Below are positions 10,743-24,406 of a DNA stretch of 64,000 bases, piece after piece. This DNA comes from Macrocystis pyrifera (Eukaryota; Sar; Phaeophyceae; Laminariales; Laminariaceae). The notes under the pieces were generated by a model, which made no database searches, had not been told where the DNA came from, and saw only the letters and a list, made by a program, of their open reading frames with translations. Within the stretch, counting starts at the first letter, position 1; every line of letters begins with the position of its first letter. The stretch covers positions 2,356,001-2,420,000 of the forward strand of contig JASSKH010000009.1 in the NCBI GenBank assembly GCA_031763025.1. The letters are read 5' to 3'. The translations under genes were made by a program, and so were the position numbers.

Positions 10743-13060
10743 GCTGACTGTGTACGGCCTTGAGCCAGCAGAGGTGATCTGGTGGTGGTGGGGTTAAAGG
10801 AGCTCTCCCATACCTTGTACGTGCTCCAGACCAATACAAGCAACAAGAAGAGACGAAAAAAGGAGCGTTATTCCTCACTATTTTACTACGTATTTTACTT
10901 GCTGTGAGGCGGGCTGTGGATTGTCATTAATTTACCATGGTGGTGTGTGGCCTATGGCCAGACTATACTAAAGGGTAGATCAAAGGCTTGCGTTCGATAC
11001 GACCGTACCAGGTACTAGGTATATGGGAAACCGAACGTCCGTGGCCGCTTTGATGGAATGCCCGCCTTTGAAAGCGGGATGCCAAGATGTTAAGGCTTCT
11101 GGCGCCCCAGCAAAGATGAGACTACAGATCAAGAGCAAATGTGCCATATGCACCCCTTTCGAACTGAACCCGCGTTTTAGGGGACAAACTTCTTGATCAA
11201 TGTAGGGTGGTCGCAGCAATAAACGTAAGACACCACCCCAAAGCGAAGGAGCGCTCAAGTCTGCTCTTCTCGGTCGTCATTGTTTTCCTCTACTCATACG
11301 GGTACAGTTTAATTAAGATGCTTACGTCCCATAAGGGTTGATGTTGCGTACGTACATGAGATCGGTCTTTTCGGGCGCGCCCGTTTTCTGGCCCTGTTAT
11401 ACTGGTTTCAGTATACGGGGGTGGTCAAACCTCGGTTCCACTTACCGCAACGACGATAGATAGTATATTTGTTTGGGAGCTTGTTATCCTACTGAGTAAG
11501 TCCTCATCGCCATCTAGCGCGTACAGAGCAATCCTGAAAAGGGAACTATGTGCTCTGAACGAAAAATCCAGCGCTGGCGCGTTGTCTCGATCTTATTAAC
11601 GAGGATTATTTTTCAGATTTTTTTTTTTTCGGTTCTTTTCGGTTTTTTCCTAAATGAAAATACCGAAATATTGGGAAAATACTGATAAAAACGAAAAACA
11701 CTGCTCGTTAATATCGACCTTATGGCGCACGCATTTCTCCACGAGGAGCGGCAATAAGGAATCAATCACGTAGATGGCGAGGAAGCATGTTGGAACGAAG
11801 CGCCATGGGGGGCAAGGGGGTGTACTCGATATAATGCATGTCCGCAGTCATATAGAACTACTTAATAGATATATCACTCTCTGAACGTGCTCGGTTGGTA
11901 CATCCCTGGCCTCTCAGAGCTCGCACTTGAGAGCCGCCTCCTCTTAATACTTGCCGGCCGGACCTTTCCAGCGGGTCTTTGTTTTCTCCATCTCTCTTGG
12001 CACTTTCGATCATTTCTTCCTTTTTTCTTATTTCGCTTCGTGTGCGTGCGTGTACTCCGAGCACGGCGCCGCGGGTGTCAGCGGGTGCTGGCGCGTAGAG
12101 GGGGGGTTGTAAGGACGGTCGCCGCTTTCGTGCCTAGGCGTCGCGTGTGCATCGAGACACATGGGATGCATCAATGGGCTCTGTCTGGCCTCCATTCGTG
12201 ATTTTTGATGGAATACGTACGAGCAATTAAGGGTCGTTCGGGATTGTAAGATAATATTCAAGCGATGCTCATTTTTGCGACCGGGCTGAAATCATAGAGG
12301 CAGGTACCCAGTCTGAGCACCAATATTGTCGAGCTGGCGAATGACGGCCACGGTGAGCACCGAGCTTCACCCCAGGCGGCCGACGGGGCTGACTGTGGCA
12401 GAGATTGAGGAAAGCTTTACCCGGACCGAATCGGTGGCGAGGTGTTCGCGAGCGGGGCGGGCGGCGTACAAGGCTGAGAGAGCTCTGTTTTTTTTTTTTT
12501 TTTTTCTTCTTGACCGGGGTGTAATAATGTAATAAGGTGTTCCAATCAGGCAGGAAATTATTACACGAGAGGGGACGGGGATTTTTCTTCGGTCCGAATT
12601 TTTCGGTTTCATTTTCATTGTTTTTGCGGTTCTGCTGTGCCGTGCTGTGCTTTATCTTTCGTACATAATGAGTACAGACATAAGAGCATATCGAAAGAAG
12701 AAAATAAGTACCCTACCTGGGGTATGTACGTACGTACGACATGTGAGCGAGCGTAGCGGAAAACCGTCCGCGACGCGAAGCGCATGTGGCGTCCGAGCTG
12801 TTTTCTCCTGAAGCATGGCGGCGGGACTCTTAGCACTATCGAGTCGCCAGTTTGCAACTACAATCAATGATGAAAAAAACTATATTTTATTATTCAATCA
12901 AGGACCTCTCTCTGCTTTGCATAATTTGATGTACTTTTCCTTCCTGAGCGAGCGTAGCGGGAGGCATAGGCCGCCCGCGGAGCGAAGACCTTTGTATATA
13001 TGACCATAGACCCTCGCATCCCTACAATGCCGAGACGGAGCACGTCGGGTTTGCATGGGG
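10743..13060. other. Intergenic, repeat scraps, no gene supported
   Basis: No domain-bearing ORF. Two minus-strand fragments of the poly(C)-tailed SINE-like family occur at about 11810-11855 and 12993-13060. A GC-rich open stretch at about 12326-12480 has coding-like composition, but I do not recognise it. T-rich tracts lie at about 11610-11660 and 12485-12510. The string GAGCGAGCGTAGCGG occurs twice (about 12745 and 12947). Confidence 0.4.
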
Positions 13061-13101
13061 GGGGTGAACCTTGACTCCAAGTTGCATGCCCGCCCGGAGA
13101 T

Positions 13102-13626
13102 GTGTGTAGACATGCCCAATATACAACAGGTTTCATCGTCAGCTGCGAATACATGAAGTTTTGCCACCACCGAAACGATGACTACATGTCGCCTGGGCAA
13201 AACATCGTCAGCCAGACGGACGAAATCTCGTTTGACGCCTGCTACGTTATAGTCAAAAGCATTTTGTATATAATCAAACCTGTATCTGTGATAAATTTTA
13301 CGTTGCGTCCGATCAACCCGGAGCAAGGGACACACGAGCGGGGGTACGACATACGAGTACCCCCTGCCAAAAAACGAGTAGAGCTTTCGACACGGGCGCT
13401 CAAAGGGCCACCACGGAAACAACGGGACATTCTACTCTCCTTCGAAGGAACACAAAGCCAGACATTCCTCGTCGGAGCCCTTCCTTCTACACAGCGCTGG
13501 AGTTCCGTGATCCAAGCAGCTGAAGGGCTTCCATTCAACTTAGCTGAAGATGCTGCCGAATCCCTGCATACGACGAATGGGGGGGGACGGGGTCACAGAA
13601 CGGCCGGGGGTGTTTACTTTTTAGGT
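13102..13626 (+). pseudogene. Possible exostosin/GT47-like glycosyltransferase fragment
   Basis: One open frame of 174 codons. The stretch ERGYDIRVPPAKK, then about 20 residues later KQRDILLSFEGTQ, then QRWSSVIQAAEGLP, resembles the exostosin (GT47) pattern in which a G-[YF]-D-[IV]-x-[VI]-P motif is followed by R-x-[IL]-[LF]-x-F-x-G. Upstream and downstream parts of such a domain (usually about 300 aa) are not found, no convincing neighbouring exons were seen, and a SINE-like fragment lies just upstream. It could be a gene relic, a single exon of an undetected gene, or chance similarity. Confidence 0.35.
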
Positions 13627-13942
13627 TAGATCGGAGTAGATTTGGGTGATGAGTTATCGTTAGAACAATTGTCTCCTTACGCAAAGCACAATATCTTCAC
13701 TCGCGAACAATTCGAAGGGGGCAGAGGGTAACAAGACTGGCGGCAATCTGAAGCAGCAATCTGAGGTGGACAGTCATATATTACAACGGGGTGTACGACA
13801 TATAACGAACTACCAAGCCCCCCTACAACAGACTCCTCGATGCCTACCTCAACGCAACCCATTCATGGAAGAAAACATCGGATGGTTTCACAGGGCAGAG
13901 GGGTGATTTTCGAAAGCCTCGGTCACAAATCAATAGCCGGTA

Positions 13943-14200
13943 AGAATTTGGGTGAAACCAATTGGTTGGATTTCTCGTGGTCTGTTTTCCTATACAAAAA
14001 TGACCCCGAAACACGAAAACAACGTTAGGATCTTCACAAGGTAGTGGCAAAAAGTGGCCAAACTGCCATTTTTAACCTAATAGTCTTGGGTTGGGTTATG
14101 ACTCATACTCGTAGGAAGGTTGTATGGGTTGGGGTCATCAATATATATAGGAAACTTACCACAAGACACCCAACCAATTGGTTCCAACCAAATTCTATGC
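13943..14200. repeat. Fold-back element, about 65-bp inverted arms
   Basis: 13943-14008 (AATTTGGGTGAAACCAATTG ... TGACCCC) is complementary to about 14132-14200 (GGGGTCATCAATATATATAG ... CCAAATT) with some mismatches; the spacer is about 125 bp. This is the structure of a fold-back or MITE-type element. No coding capacity. Confidence 0.7.
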
Positions 14201-15400
14201 AAACACCGTAGTGTGAAAGAACCCTGACAATGACTCCTCCAAGCTACTACGTTGCTCTCGAGGCATAACTTGCGCGATACACCACCGGCCCTCTCATAAG
14301 CTAATAAGACATACAAAAACAAAGAGCTTGTCGAGTAACTCAAGACTGAGATTTCCCGTGAAAAAAAAAGAAAACCGGGAGCGGTTGTACTTGATCCCGT
14401 TGGGATCCCGACTAGAGACCAAAACAGTGATAACTTTTGTGTTATCAAGTACTGTCTGCCAGCAGCGTGAGAGCCCGGCGGAACGGGTACGATCACGCCG
14501 CGCCCGTGCCGCACGACTGCTTGCATTGGACTGTACGTAGTTCGGACACCGATTTGCGGCATCCCCCCAATCACGCCGTGGCCGTTGCTGTACTCAACAT
14601 TTTTCGACAGTTTTCCCCTCTGAAGTCCCAAGAGCGTCAAGTTAGAGCAGTGTGGAACACACCCTATGTCAAAACAAGAAATCTAGCCCGGGCCAGTATC
14701 CTGGCATCTTATCAGAGAGTCGGTACTGGTAGGGAACTGTAGGGCTGAGTTGGTCATATAGACGTCACGGCTACAGCAGTACTGCACCAGTAGTTACTAG
14801 CTGGATGGGAGAGTAAGGCACCTTAAATACCGAGTCGTACATGAATAAAAAAACACACGTCGTGCCACAGCAGCGCAAGTCAGATGCAATCGACGCAAAA
14901 AATGCGGAAATTGCCACACGCGACTTAACTTTAGTACGTTTTTTCTGTTCCTTTTCCATCCCATCCATTTTCTTCGCCCTTGTTTTTTCTCTCTGTCCTA
15001 TCAATAGTAGTAACTCAGATCCGGGGTCACATACGTGGTGGGCTCTTATCCGCCCTCCCCACTACACCACCACAGCACTATCGGTTCGTGCCTTGCATTT
15101 TTATCGCGAGAGACAAGACTGCAGCCCTTTCTTCAATCGTCGACTCGCGTCTAATTCATCGTATGATATAATAGCCAGCCAATGACTGCAGTCGTCCACT
15201 TATGGACAGCGAACTCGCAGCCCTAGTAAATTGACTATTAATAGTATAAATAGTAGCGCGAACAATGAAGCTGTTCACACCTTGGATAAATCATCAATGA
15301 ACACCTGATAATCTACGTAGACATTTCGGGGAATGTACATCCCTGATCTCTATGGTCTCTATGGTCTAGCTCACGCTGCTGGATGAGAGCCATATCATCT
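14201..15400. other. Intergenic, no gene seen
   Basis: Downstream of the minus-strand DnaJ gene. Short open frames lack domains. I see nothing I can name. Confidence 0.35.
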
Positions 15401-15490
15401 GCATTATCTAGGACATGTTTCCTCGGTTGGATCTGTACTATGCAGATCCTGCACAAGCACCTGAGAACGGCAGGTTAGGATCTAGATGAT
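15400..15490. repeat. Copy of dispersed GATC-rich repeat
   Basis: Contains ATCTGCATTATCTAGGACAT, TATGCAGATCCTGCACAAG and GGATCTAGATGATCTAGG, related to blocks at about 47760-48060, 49540-49690, 62400-62660 and 63595-64000. Confidence 0.45.
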
Positions 15491-18400
15491 CTAGGGGGCG
15501 ATCTGTCCGACTTGTTGACTGTTGCGTACCTTGCTCCCCTTGGCCTTCTTCCCGTCCTTGGCCTTACCCCCGGCTTTGCCGTCCCCCTTTCCCTGGAGCT
15601 CCTGCAACAATTTCCTCTCGTCCGCGCTGATGTCTTTCGGGATCGTTACCTTCATGGTCACGTAGTGGTCGCCGCGCGTCTGCATGGCAAGAACCAACGT
15701 CAGGTTTCGACGGCAAAGAGCGGACATGATACGGAGAGCGTTTTTTTTTTTTCCTGAGTGGTGAGTTCCACGACTTACCAAGAAAGGCACACACCTACAT
15801 CATTTCCCCCAATATATAAATACAGGAAAAGTCTGGTGACAAACGCCAGGTTTACTTGCAAATTTTATAGCATCTGCGGACAGATTTAAAAACGGGTATA
15901 TATAGGGACCGAGGCCTACTTGGCAAGGCGTTCAGTGAATATCTCAATTCCGGCCCTACAGCGCGGGGAGGGGGGGGAGGAAGTGATATTGTTTCTCGCG
16001 CGAAGAGCCGCTCTGGCTCCTGTCAAATCGAGTTGACGGAAAACGAACGGGCTTTCTGGCCAGGACTGGTTGGATCACTCGAGAGCCCCCCCCTTCCCCC
16101 CTTCCCCCCTCCACTCCCCTCCCCCCGCTGGCAGGCTGCACGTGGGGCATCCAATGACGCGGAATATCGCCCTATAGGAGTACAAAAGACAACAAAGTCG
16201 ACGCAAACACACATGGAACGTGGAACGCCACTGAGACGGATGCCAAAGAGGGAGCAGGTTCAAAGCAAACAAGCAGACGGCGGCCTCGATGGTCCGTATC
16301 GACAACTACTGACATCTGGCAAACACTCACCGACGCATTGTTGAGCTGCGGCGCTCCCTTGCCCCGAATACGGAGCACAGTCTCAGGCTGGCAGCCTTGG
16401 GGCACCTTGATTTCCACGGACCCGTCCACGACCTCGACGTGCACGTTCTCGTTCCCGAGGATAGCGTCCAGGTACGAGATCTGTTTCACCAGAGACGAGA
16501 GACGCAACCCGAGAACATGGTCCACTTAAAACCCGCCGACCGACGTGTACTATCACGCAGCGTGCGAAGCTGAGTATCAATCACTCAATCGGCCGAATCC
16601 CCAGCTGACGTATGCAGCCGACATATCACGCAGCTTGCAAAGCTGAGTACCACCCACTCAATCCGTCGAGTTCACAGCCGACGGTATTTGTAACAACTTT
16701 ATCAAACAAAAAAAGCGTGGGGGTGGGGAGAGAGGAGGGCAGGCTACTTACTCAAAAGCCTTCCTGCCTACTCTACTTGGCGAAAGTCGTGAGCCGAGAC
16801 GCTAGCGTTGCGCTCGTGGTGTCGGTAAGGGGACAAAATAACCGCTGTACCGTCTGGCTTCAGACCCGCAAATACCCTAGATCACACCGGGTGATACGAT
16901 CACACACACCCTCAGACGAGTCATTCTCCACAACGGGGAGAGTGCAAACGTCGAGCAATGCACCAACGAAAATATCTCCACGAGATTTCCTCAAATAAAC
17001 CGTTTTTTTTCGTTGAGTGCACACGCCTTTTGTTGCGGCGGCGGAGAAAATCGGCTCGGAAAATCGTCCCGGGGGGTGTATTATCGCTGTTAATCGCGTG
17101 TTCATCTGTAAATAATAAAAAAATACCAGAAAACATCACAACAATCAAATGGGTAATGGAGGGCGACGAGCCCGAAGACGTGGTCACTAACAAGTCAAAG
17201 GACCGGGGCGTCCTACGACAGGTATGTGTCCTGCTTACTCTCCACGCAGTAGCCGGCGTGGGGCCAAGCAGCGACCGTGTTGTCGTGGGATCAATCCGAG
17301 GTATACATGGCGTCTCGTTGTGCTTGATTAGCAGACATGAGGCGTTCGCTACTAATAGCTGTTGTTTGCCATGCACAAAACGCAACATACTGAGGTCGCA
17401 CTGTTCGACTACAGTTCTTGTACTGAGTATTCCGCACACGTTCACCACAGGTAAAGGGCGTCACCAAAGACACCCACGTACTTCATAAGGGGCTCTCTCC
17501 CGCACAGACGGCGAACACAGCGCAAAATTCAGCGCTGACTTGAGAGTCGGCCGTCTCCTGCATGCCTTCGACTACCCTGGCGGTTGTACTCCGAGCAATC
17601 AATAAACGGCCAGCCGCCCCACTTTCAGGTCGTCTACGGTACAAATCTAAACCAAAAAGTTCGTCCTTCAGATCCCGGTCGCGCGCTCCACGCACCTTCT
17701 GCTCGCTGTAGATGTCCTTTCCTGTCCTCTTGAAGAGGGGGTGGCTCTTGACGCTAAGGAACACATAGAGGTCTCCCACGGGGCCGCCCTTCGCCCCCGC
17801 GTCTCCCTCGGCCTTCACCCTCAGCTTGTTGCCGTCCTCCACTCCGGCCGGCACCTTGACCTATAAACAGCAGCGGTCAAACAGCAGCGGTCAACAAAGA
17901 TGATGCGGCAGAACACATTCGCTCGATGAGCAGAAACCCCTGCCGAGCTGCACACAATTTTTCAAACTGCTTGAACTTTAGTTTTGATACTCTGTTTCTG
18001 TGGAAGTAAAAGGGTAAAAAAAACACCTAATCAGCATCCGAGAGCGAAAACAGAACACATCGATAGGCACGGCGACTTACGTGCCTCTCACGTGCCGAGT
18101 GGTTGAGTACAAACAAGAAAGAGGTGCCGTGCTCGTGGGCGAAAGCCCAGGCGATTTCGAGGGTGCCCTGAGCTGAATCGACAGAGCAAGAGATCGACTG
18201 AAACGAGCCGGGCTGGCCTTTCTTGTCTTCGAAACCAGACTCAAATAAAAATCAGGTCGTTCGACTCTGAGCACCAAATAAAACGTCAAAACTTCAAAAC
18301 ACAGCTATCAATATTAGACATTTTTTAAAGCTCACAGCTGAGGTCTCGTTGTAACTGCTGCTACAAAAACACGCAGGGATCAAACACCGGCTGATGGCTG

Positions 18401-21400
18401 AATATTCCCGCCTTTGGGGGACCTGCTCGCCCACCTCATCTTCCTCTCACCTTGACCTGCTTGGTCTTCTCCAGGAGGCCCTGGCCAGAGCAAGTCCCGC
18501 AGTACTCATCCACGACCTTTCGAACAAAAACGGGGAACACGTAGGGAAGCGTAGTGGCGTTGAAATTATACCCCCGGAACAATACGCAATAGTAGAAGCC
18601 CATCCCCTCACGAAAGAAAGGGCTCCCTTCGGTGCCCCGCCTCACGAAGAAAACACTTGATGAAATGCAAAAATACCCGAGTGTTGTTTCGCTAGGACGA
18701 CAAAAACACGTTAACATAGGACTTGTCACAAATGCCAACAAAAATGATCGTTTGGATTGAATCCTGATATACCAACATTCATTATATTTTGGGGGATAGT
18801 GACTAAAGTTTATTTTTACCCATCCGCCGAGCGATAAAACAAAAACAAGAGCAAGAACAAAAAACGCAGTTCTGAACACTGCGACAGCGACTACTGCATG
18901 GCCCAGACAAAGCCTTTCTTGTTCCAAAAGAAAAGGTCACCTACTGGGCACAACACGCACACACACACCTGTCCCGAGCCGCGGCAGGTGGGGCACGTGG
19001 TCTGGGTCTGGAAGGCGCCGAGCGGAGTTCGGGTGGTCTGGGTAACCACTCCGGAGCCACCGCACTGCCCGCACGTGTGGGATTTGGAGCCCGGCTTGAC
19101 GCCAGTGCCATCGCAGGTGGTGCACGTTTCCAAGTGGCGGATGCGAACCTAGGAAGGAAGGGAGGGGGGGGGGGGGGGGGGGGGTCACAACAACGAGATG
19201 TTTCGTTTTCTTTTATGAAAGCCAGGAAGACAAATTGCCGTCAAATCGAATAACTCGTCGAAACTTATCTTTGCAAGCTGCTCGTGATACTTCGATCGCG
19301 TTACGTATACATCGTGCACTTTTGGGGGCCATAATCACGCACAACGATACCCGTTAATGGCGAAGTGAACAGAACGACAACACGCGGTTCTTTCCGGCAA
19401 CGATCGGAAACGACACAGCTGCAAACGTCCGCGCCAGAGCAATTTCAACGGACAGCAAAAAGGTATCCGCCACAGCATTCTAATGGACAGCAAAAAGGTA
19501 TCCGACACAGCAATTCCAACGGACAGCACGAAGGTATCCGCCACAGAAGCTCAACGGACAGCAAAAACGCATTCACCAGAGCAATTCCGACAGACAAAAC
19601 GGTATCCGCGTGCGGAACGGCTGTTCAGCGCCACCACTGCTGCATCCTGGGATTAAATAACCAGACAGTCGGATAGGTATGGTGCATAGCAGTAGATGCC
19701 CTCAACCGTATATTTTACGTAGACTGTAATTTTACAAAATCTTAATATAAATAGTCGTCGTAGTAGTACAGTATTTTGTAGCGTGCATGCTGCTTCTACC
19801 TTTAATAGAGTAGTGCATCTATCTGCGTAGTAGTGGTGGTGGTGTATATTAAGAGAAACAGTTTAGTATTCATGCCAACAACCGAAGGTACAGACTTACG
19901 ATACTGACGGAAGGAACGCTGCCATCACTTCGTCCAAAGGTGGCTGCCGACGTCGGGGGTTAAGGATACAGATTGCGGTTCGCGTGTCACAAACAGTGGA
20001 CGCTGACTTCCAACCCTTTGAAACCTGAAGGTAGCTAATCGCGCGCCTTAGGTCAAACTGTGGGCCGAAGCAAATCCTGCGAGTAACGCCAAGCTCTTTT
20101 TCGACGCCAACCACCCTCGTGAAAAAAAGCAAATTTGAGGGGGGGGGTGGTGCCGGCGCAAAGCGCGGACACAAACTAGAGGGTCGTCCCGGTCACTCGA
20201 AAGCGTCAGACGCTACTACCGTGCCGCACCTTCTCTTCGCCGCCGAAGCAAGCGGTCTTAAAGTCGAGGTCGAGGTCCACCCGGAGGTCGTCGCCTACCC
20301 GCACCACGACCGGGCCACACGAAGCACAAAATGGTACACAGCAAGCAAGCAAACAAGGCAACGAAGTCACACGGCACACCGGCGGGTACAAAAAAAACAT
20401 GAAACTTTGATGAGGCAACGCCATAAAGCGGATATCTCAACACACAATTAGAGTATTGAATCCCCCTCGCGCAAACACCAACTCCTTTTATGCCATTAGG
20501 TGCATACGTTAACGAGGCAACGCCAAGACGCGGACGCCTCAAAACACAAATAGGGGTATTGGACCCCCATCGCGCAAAATACCACGCCCGTTGATGGCGT
20601 TCTAACCAAGCACCGCTCAAACCTCAGGGCGTCTTCGGTAGGGTGCGATAACGGCCTAGGCACCCCCGTCCGACGTCACATCAATCAAGCGCAACAGCAG
20701 TGTCCCCGTTCACCCCCACCACCAAAAAGCCGCCGTTACGAAGGCGATACGACATTTTTGTTCGAGCAGTTACGGGCACGATGATAAAAGCGAATATACG
20801 GCTATGGCCACAAAACAAGCAGAGGGCAGGGAAGGCAGCCTCGCCTCGCTCCGACCTAACTCAACACCTTTGGTTGAACCCTCGCGGGCCAGAGGCAGCA
20901 ACAACTACATCATTGCGCTGTGCCGTGTGGTGGTATTCAAAACTCAAGATGGACCCAAACACCATACATCCTATTTTTACGGACTTTGTTTGGTTCTGAA
21001 TACTATGTTCCCCCGTAGTAGGGTTTCCATCAGATGGCGTACCTCGCACGGGCCCTTGCCGTCGTTGTTGCTGGCGTCCTCCGCCGCCTCCCATTCCGCC
21101 CCCACCGCCAAAGAAGCTGTCAAAAATGTCGGACAGGTCAACTTGCTGTGAGGCGTTGGGTTTCCCCAAACGCAACACATCGCCGGAACGACCAACAACG
21201 AGTGCGGATTTACCGGCGAGAGAGAGCAAAGTTAGTGGTGTTGAAAAACACGGCCTGTCAGCATTATGAGCTACATGGTAGGGCAGAACTGGTAGACGCT
21301 TGGAACGGGCCGACGGCGCAAAAAAAAAAAAACGCCAACCTACAGTAGAGGTTGATGGCATCAGGGCAGCCACCCCTTTGTGCCCTGTGCATTCGTTTGT

Positions 21401-24400
21401 TACCTCGTGCTGTTTTAATCCTCTGATGGGACGGAATCACAATGAGTTGAACCCAAAAACATGCTCGACCGAAATATCACTCGCCTTGCAAAGGTGAGAT
21501 TCGACCAATGCCATCGAATTCACTCATGGACTACTACGAACGAACAATAAACCAGGCACCGGCTTGACCGTAACAAGACAAGTTTCCATGGATGGCATTC
21601 GCTGTTCTTTTGTACGAGCGACCTGGTATACGACACGCTGAATATAACACACCCTCTGAAATGAATTTCCGAGCCGATTTTGTCCAGAACATGGGGGGCG
21701 CACACAACCAGAAGGCATTGAAAAGCAGCTAAAAATGTAAGAGAGGGGGTATTTATTTTCTGAACTCGGGGAGATCAAAGGAACCAGACGTAACAAACAA
21801 AACACCAACCGATACACAGTAGTAGTTTGTCATAAAAACAGGTTTCATGGCGGTGGTAGGCGACTTCAGAGTGATGCGTATGCGACGGCCCCGAGGTTTT
21901 GGCCAAACACCTCGCATCACTTGAACATAATTCGTACCAAGTACCCTTTAGGACTCTTGCTTGCTTGGTGCTATGATATGCACGTAGTATAGAGTTATTA
22001 GCTCATTCGCACGATGCCTTGAGGACGGGTATCGACAGAGAGCGACATTTTACACTACTGCTGTCTACAGCTGTGTTACACGCGAACCATTACCGGAGCA
22101 CCCAGAAACCCAAGCTACGCACGCTTCGAGGATCCGAACAAAACCTGCAGCTCAGAACATGCGGTACTCTAGCATGCCTTCGTTCTCACCTCGAAACCTG
22201 AGCCCCCGCCTCCACCCCCCGCCCATACCGATGCCCGCCTCTCCAAACTGGTCATAGCGCTGCCTCTGCTCGTCGTCGTTCAGAACCTGCAACATGTAGA
22301 TGTGAATATTTAGATCCTGATGTTGTGGTCTTTGGGATTCAGACTTGGCACCATCCGCATTGTACACCGTACGCATGACGTAAACCGTACACATGATTCC
22401 TGCAATAGAAATCGCGTTGATGAACCGTTCGCCAGGATTACAGTACTCGTAAGGCATCGACCGCGGAGTTAATGCTATGAATATAGAGACAAAAGAGGAT
22501 TTGAACAACGTTGGCGACAGCAGTCATTTAGGCAACTACTGCTGTAGGCGCGGACAGAGGTGTCGCCGGATGGCGCATTCGTTCAAGCGAGCCTTCGTTC
22601 CGTCATAAAAAACCATGTTGTGGTTCAGGCGATTCAGGTTCGAAGGGGCAGATACGCAGGGTCAACTTGGTATCACATCAGGCGATTCAGGTTCGAAGGG
22701 GCAGATACGCAGGGTCAACTTGGTATCACATCAGGTATGTTGCGTGATTTTCTGCAACATGCTTTTTGCCAGGATGATGCCCACGTGAATCAAATACCTG
22801 GTACTCTGTACGCAGGGGGTACCTACCGCTTGCAACTTGCTCCCGGATAGCTTCCGCTTGAAGCTAACTTATTTCAAGTAGCTTACGTCGCACATCGTAA
22901 AGTTAGCCTGCTGCGGCATGGTACAGCCTCGCGGTTCAGGGCTTGCTGCGAAGTCGGTGTGAGGATGGGCGTGGTTCATTGTCACCACCCGCCGATGCAA
23001 GTATATCATTTGGGATGAACAACGTCCTTCGATGATAACCGCCGGTTAGTCGAGCAGAACTTCGCAGGTCGCAAAAGACACGCGCCAGCGTGAAACCCAA
23101 AGCGCTGCGCCCTGCTGTGTCCTTGTATATATACACGTACCACGGATATCGTGACTCGCGAGTTGGTGTTGTTTTTAATCTCCTGGATTGGTTTACCGCT
23201 GTGTATACGTCGTCGTAGCTGTCTGTTTCCCCTCCACCAAGTGTTGCTGTTTTTTTTTTTTTTTTTTTTATCATCACTTTTACTTTCCAGCCCACTCGTA
23301 GGAGGTTTTACCCTCGACGATCTTCTGGACAAGCCGTGGTCACAGGTGTCGTCCCTTCTCCCCCCCGGTACGTGCCTTTAGTTTTTATCGCGCATAGGGT
23401 TCAGCATTCCCACTGCTCGTCGATTTTCATCGAATGTACAGCTAACTCACGCTCTCGCGCTTTCCGCTAATCAATTTTATGCAAGAAAAAGTCCCTATGA
23501 GCATGCACTCGGTGAGACTCGAACTCACGAAATTGATCTTGATAGGCTCGCGGACCACCTACCAAGCCACCGGGGACGCCGTGGCCTTCCTTGACTACGG
23601 ATGGCATACTATTAATCATAATACCTGGGTACTCAGGAAGATGTTCAGTATTAGTAGTACCTGGTATCTCTGTACCAGGTAACCCTGAGAATGCCACAGC
23701 AACACATCGTACCCGAACTCTGCCGCAGTTCATAAACCAATGCACCGCCGATGGAGCGCCCACCACATGACTCTACCCAATACCCAGAGACAACAAAAAC
23801 ATATGATTTGCCCTGCTTATCTCAGTTCGGGTGAGAAAGCCAGTCATCACTCGTACTCCTACCGACTTGTACTGTAGCAGCTGCTACTGCTGCTGCGGTG
23901 CTGCTGCTGTACGGTACGTGGCAAGTGGGCTGAGAACTCACGGTGTAGGCTTGGCTGATCTCGTTGAATTTGTCCTTCGCTTCGGGGCTGTCGTTCACGT
24001 CGGGGTGGTACTCGCGCGCGAGCTTCCTGAACGACGACTTAAGGTCCGCTTTCGAGCAGCCTCTGTCCACGCCGAGAACTTCGTAAAGGTCCCTCCCCAT
24101 CCGCATCATGCGGGATGGTCGAGTCCTCGCCCGTGAGGTCGACCATCCCGCGGGTCGCTGGGCTCGGTCGCGGGCCGTCCTGCTAACGGCGAAGAATGGT
24201 CGGTTCACGCCGCTGCTCACTGCGCTACGGCTCTGCTCACCAATGTTATGACTGCCGCCTGTCCTGAAGCCCGACCAAGCAGACACAAACGCCGTGCTGT
24301 CAGCAGCAGCGGCCGGCCGTGCCGATGACGGCGTTGCGCTCGCGATGCTGCCGGCGCAGCAGCAGATGAGCCCCACCAGGGCTGACTGGGTCAACAGATG

Positions 24401-24406
24401 CATCAT
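15491..24406 (-). CDS. Type I DnaJ/Hsp40 co-chaperone
   Basis: Co-chaperone that stimulates Hsp70 ATPase and delivers unfolded clients. Nine exons, 5' to 3': 24406-23942, 22286-22190, 21141 (or 21145)-21043, 20294-20230, 19148-18969, 18516-18451, 17860-17696, 16480-16331, 15679-15491; about 491 aa. J domain [12 protein letters not shown] to FNEISQAYT carries [23 protein letters not shown] follows. Then a Gly-rich linker, [34 protein letters not shown], and four zinc repeats [33 protein letters not shown]-terminal domains show [13 protein letters not shown] and [20 protein letters not shown], ending [16 protein letters not shown] plus a Lys/Gly-rich tail. The first about 100 residues are a targeting-type extension ([20 protein letters not shown]), so an organellar protein is likely; no ASAFAP plastid motif is obvious. 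Exon 2 has a probable one-base frame anomaly. Confidence 0.93.
19440..19612. repeat. Tandem repeat, about 35-bp unit
   Basis: About five units containing GGACAGCAAAAAGGTATCCG and CCACAGCA, spaced 35-36 bp, in the DnaJ intron between exons 4 and 5. Confidence 0.8.
20411..20600. repeat. Degenerate tandem duplication, about 100-bp unit
   Basis: GAGGCAACGCC and its surroundings (ACACAATTAGAGTATTGAAT / ACACAAATAGGGGTATTGGA, then CGCGCAAA) occur twice about 100 bp apart in the DnaJ intron upstream of exon 4. Confidence 0.55.
22624..22735. repeat. 53-bp perfect tandem pair
   Basis: CAGGCGATTCAGGTTCGAAG ... TATCACAT is repeated back-to-back with no difference I can see, in DnaJ intron 1. GGTTCGA resembles a Pol III B box core, but no tRNA-like fold surrounds it. 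Confidence 0.85.
23503..23580 (-). other. tRNA-like sequence (pseudo-tRNA or SINE head)
   Basis: On the minus strand GTGAGTTCGAGTCTCAC forms a perfect T arm (5-bp stem, TTCGAGT loop), and TGGCTTGGTAGG upstream fits an A box. The anticodon stem does not close and the acceptor stem pairs only partly, so this is not a convincing functional tRNA. It lies in DnaJ intron 1. It may be a tRNA-derived element. Confidence 0.4.
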
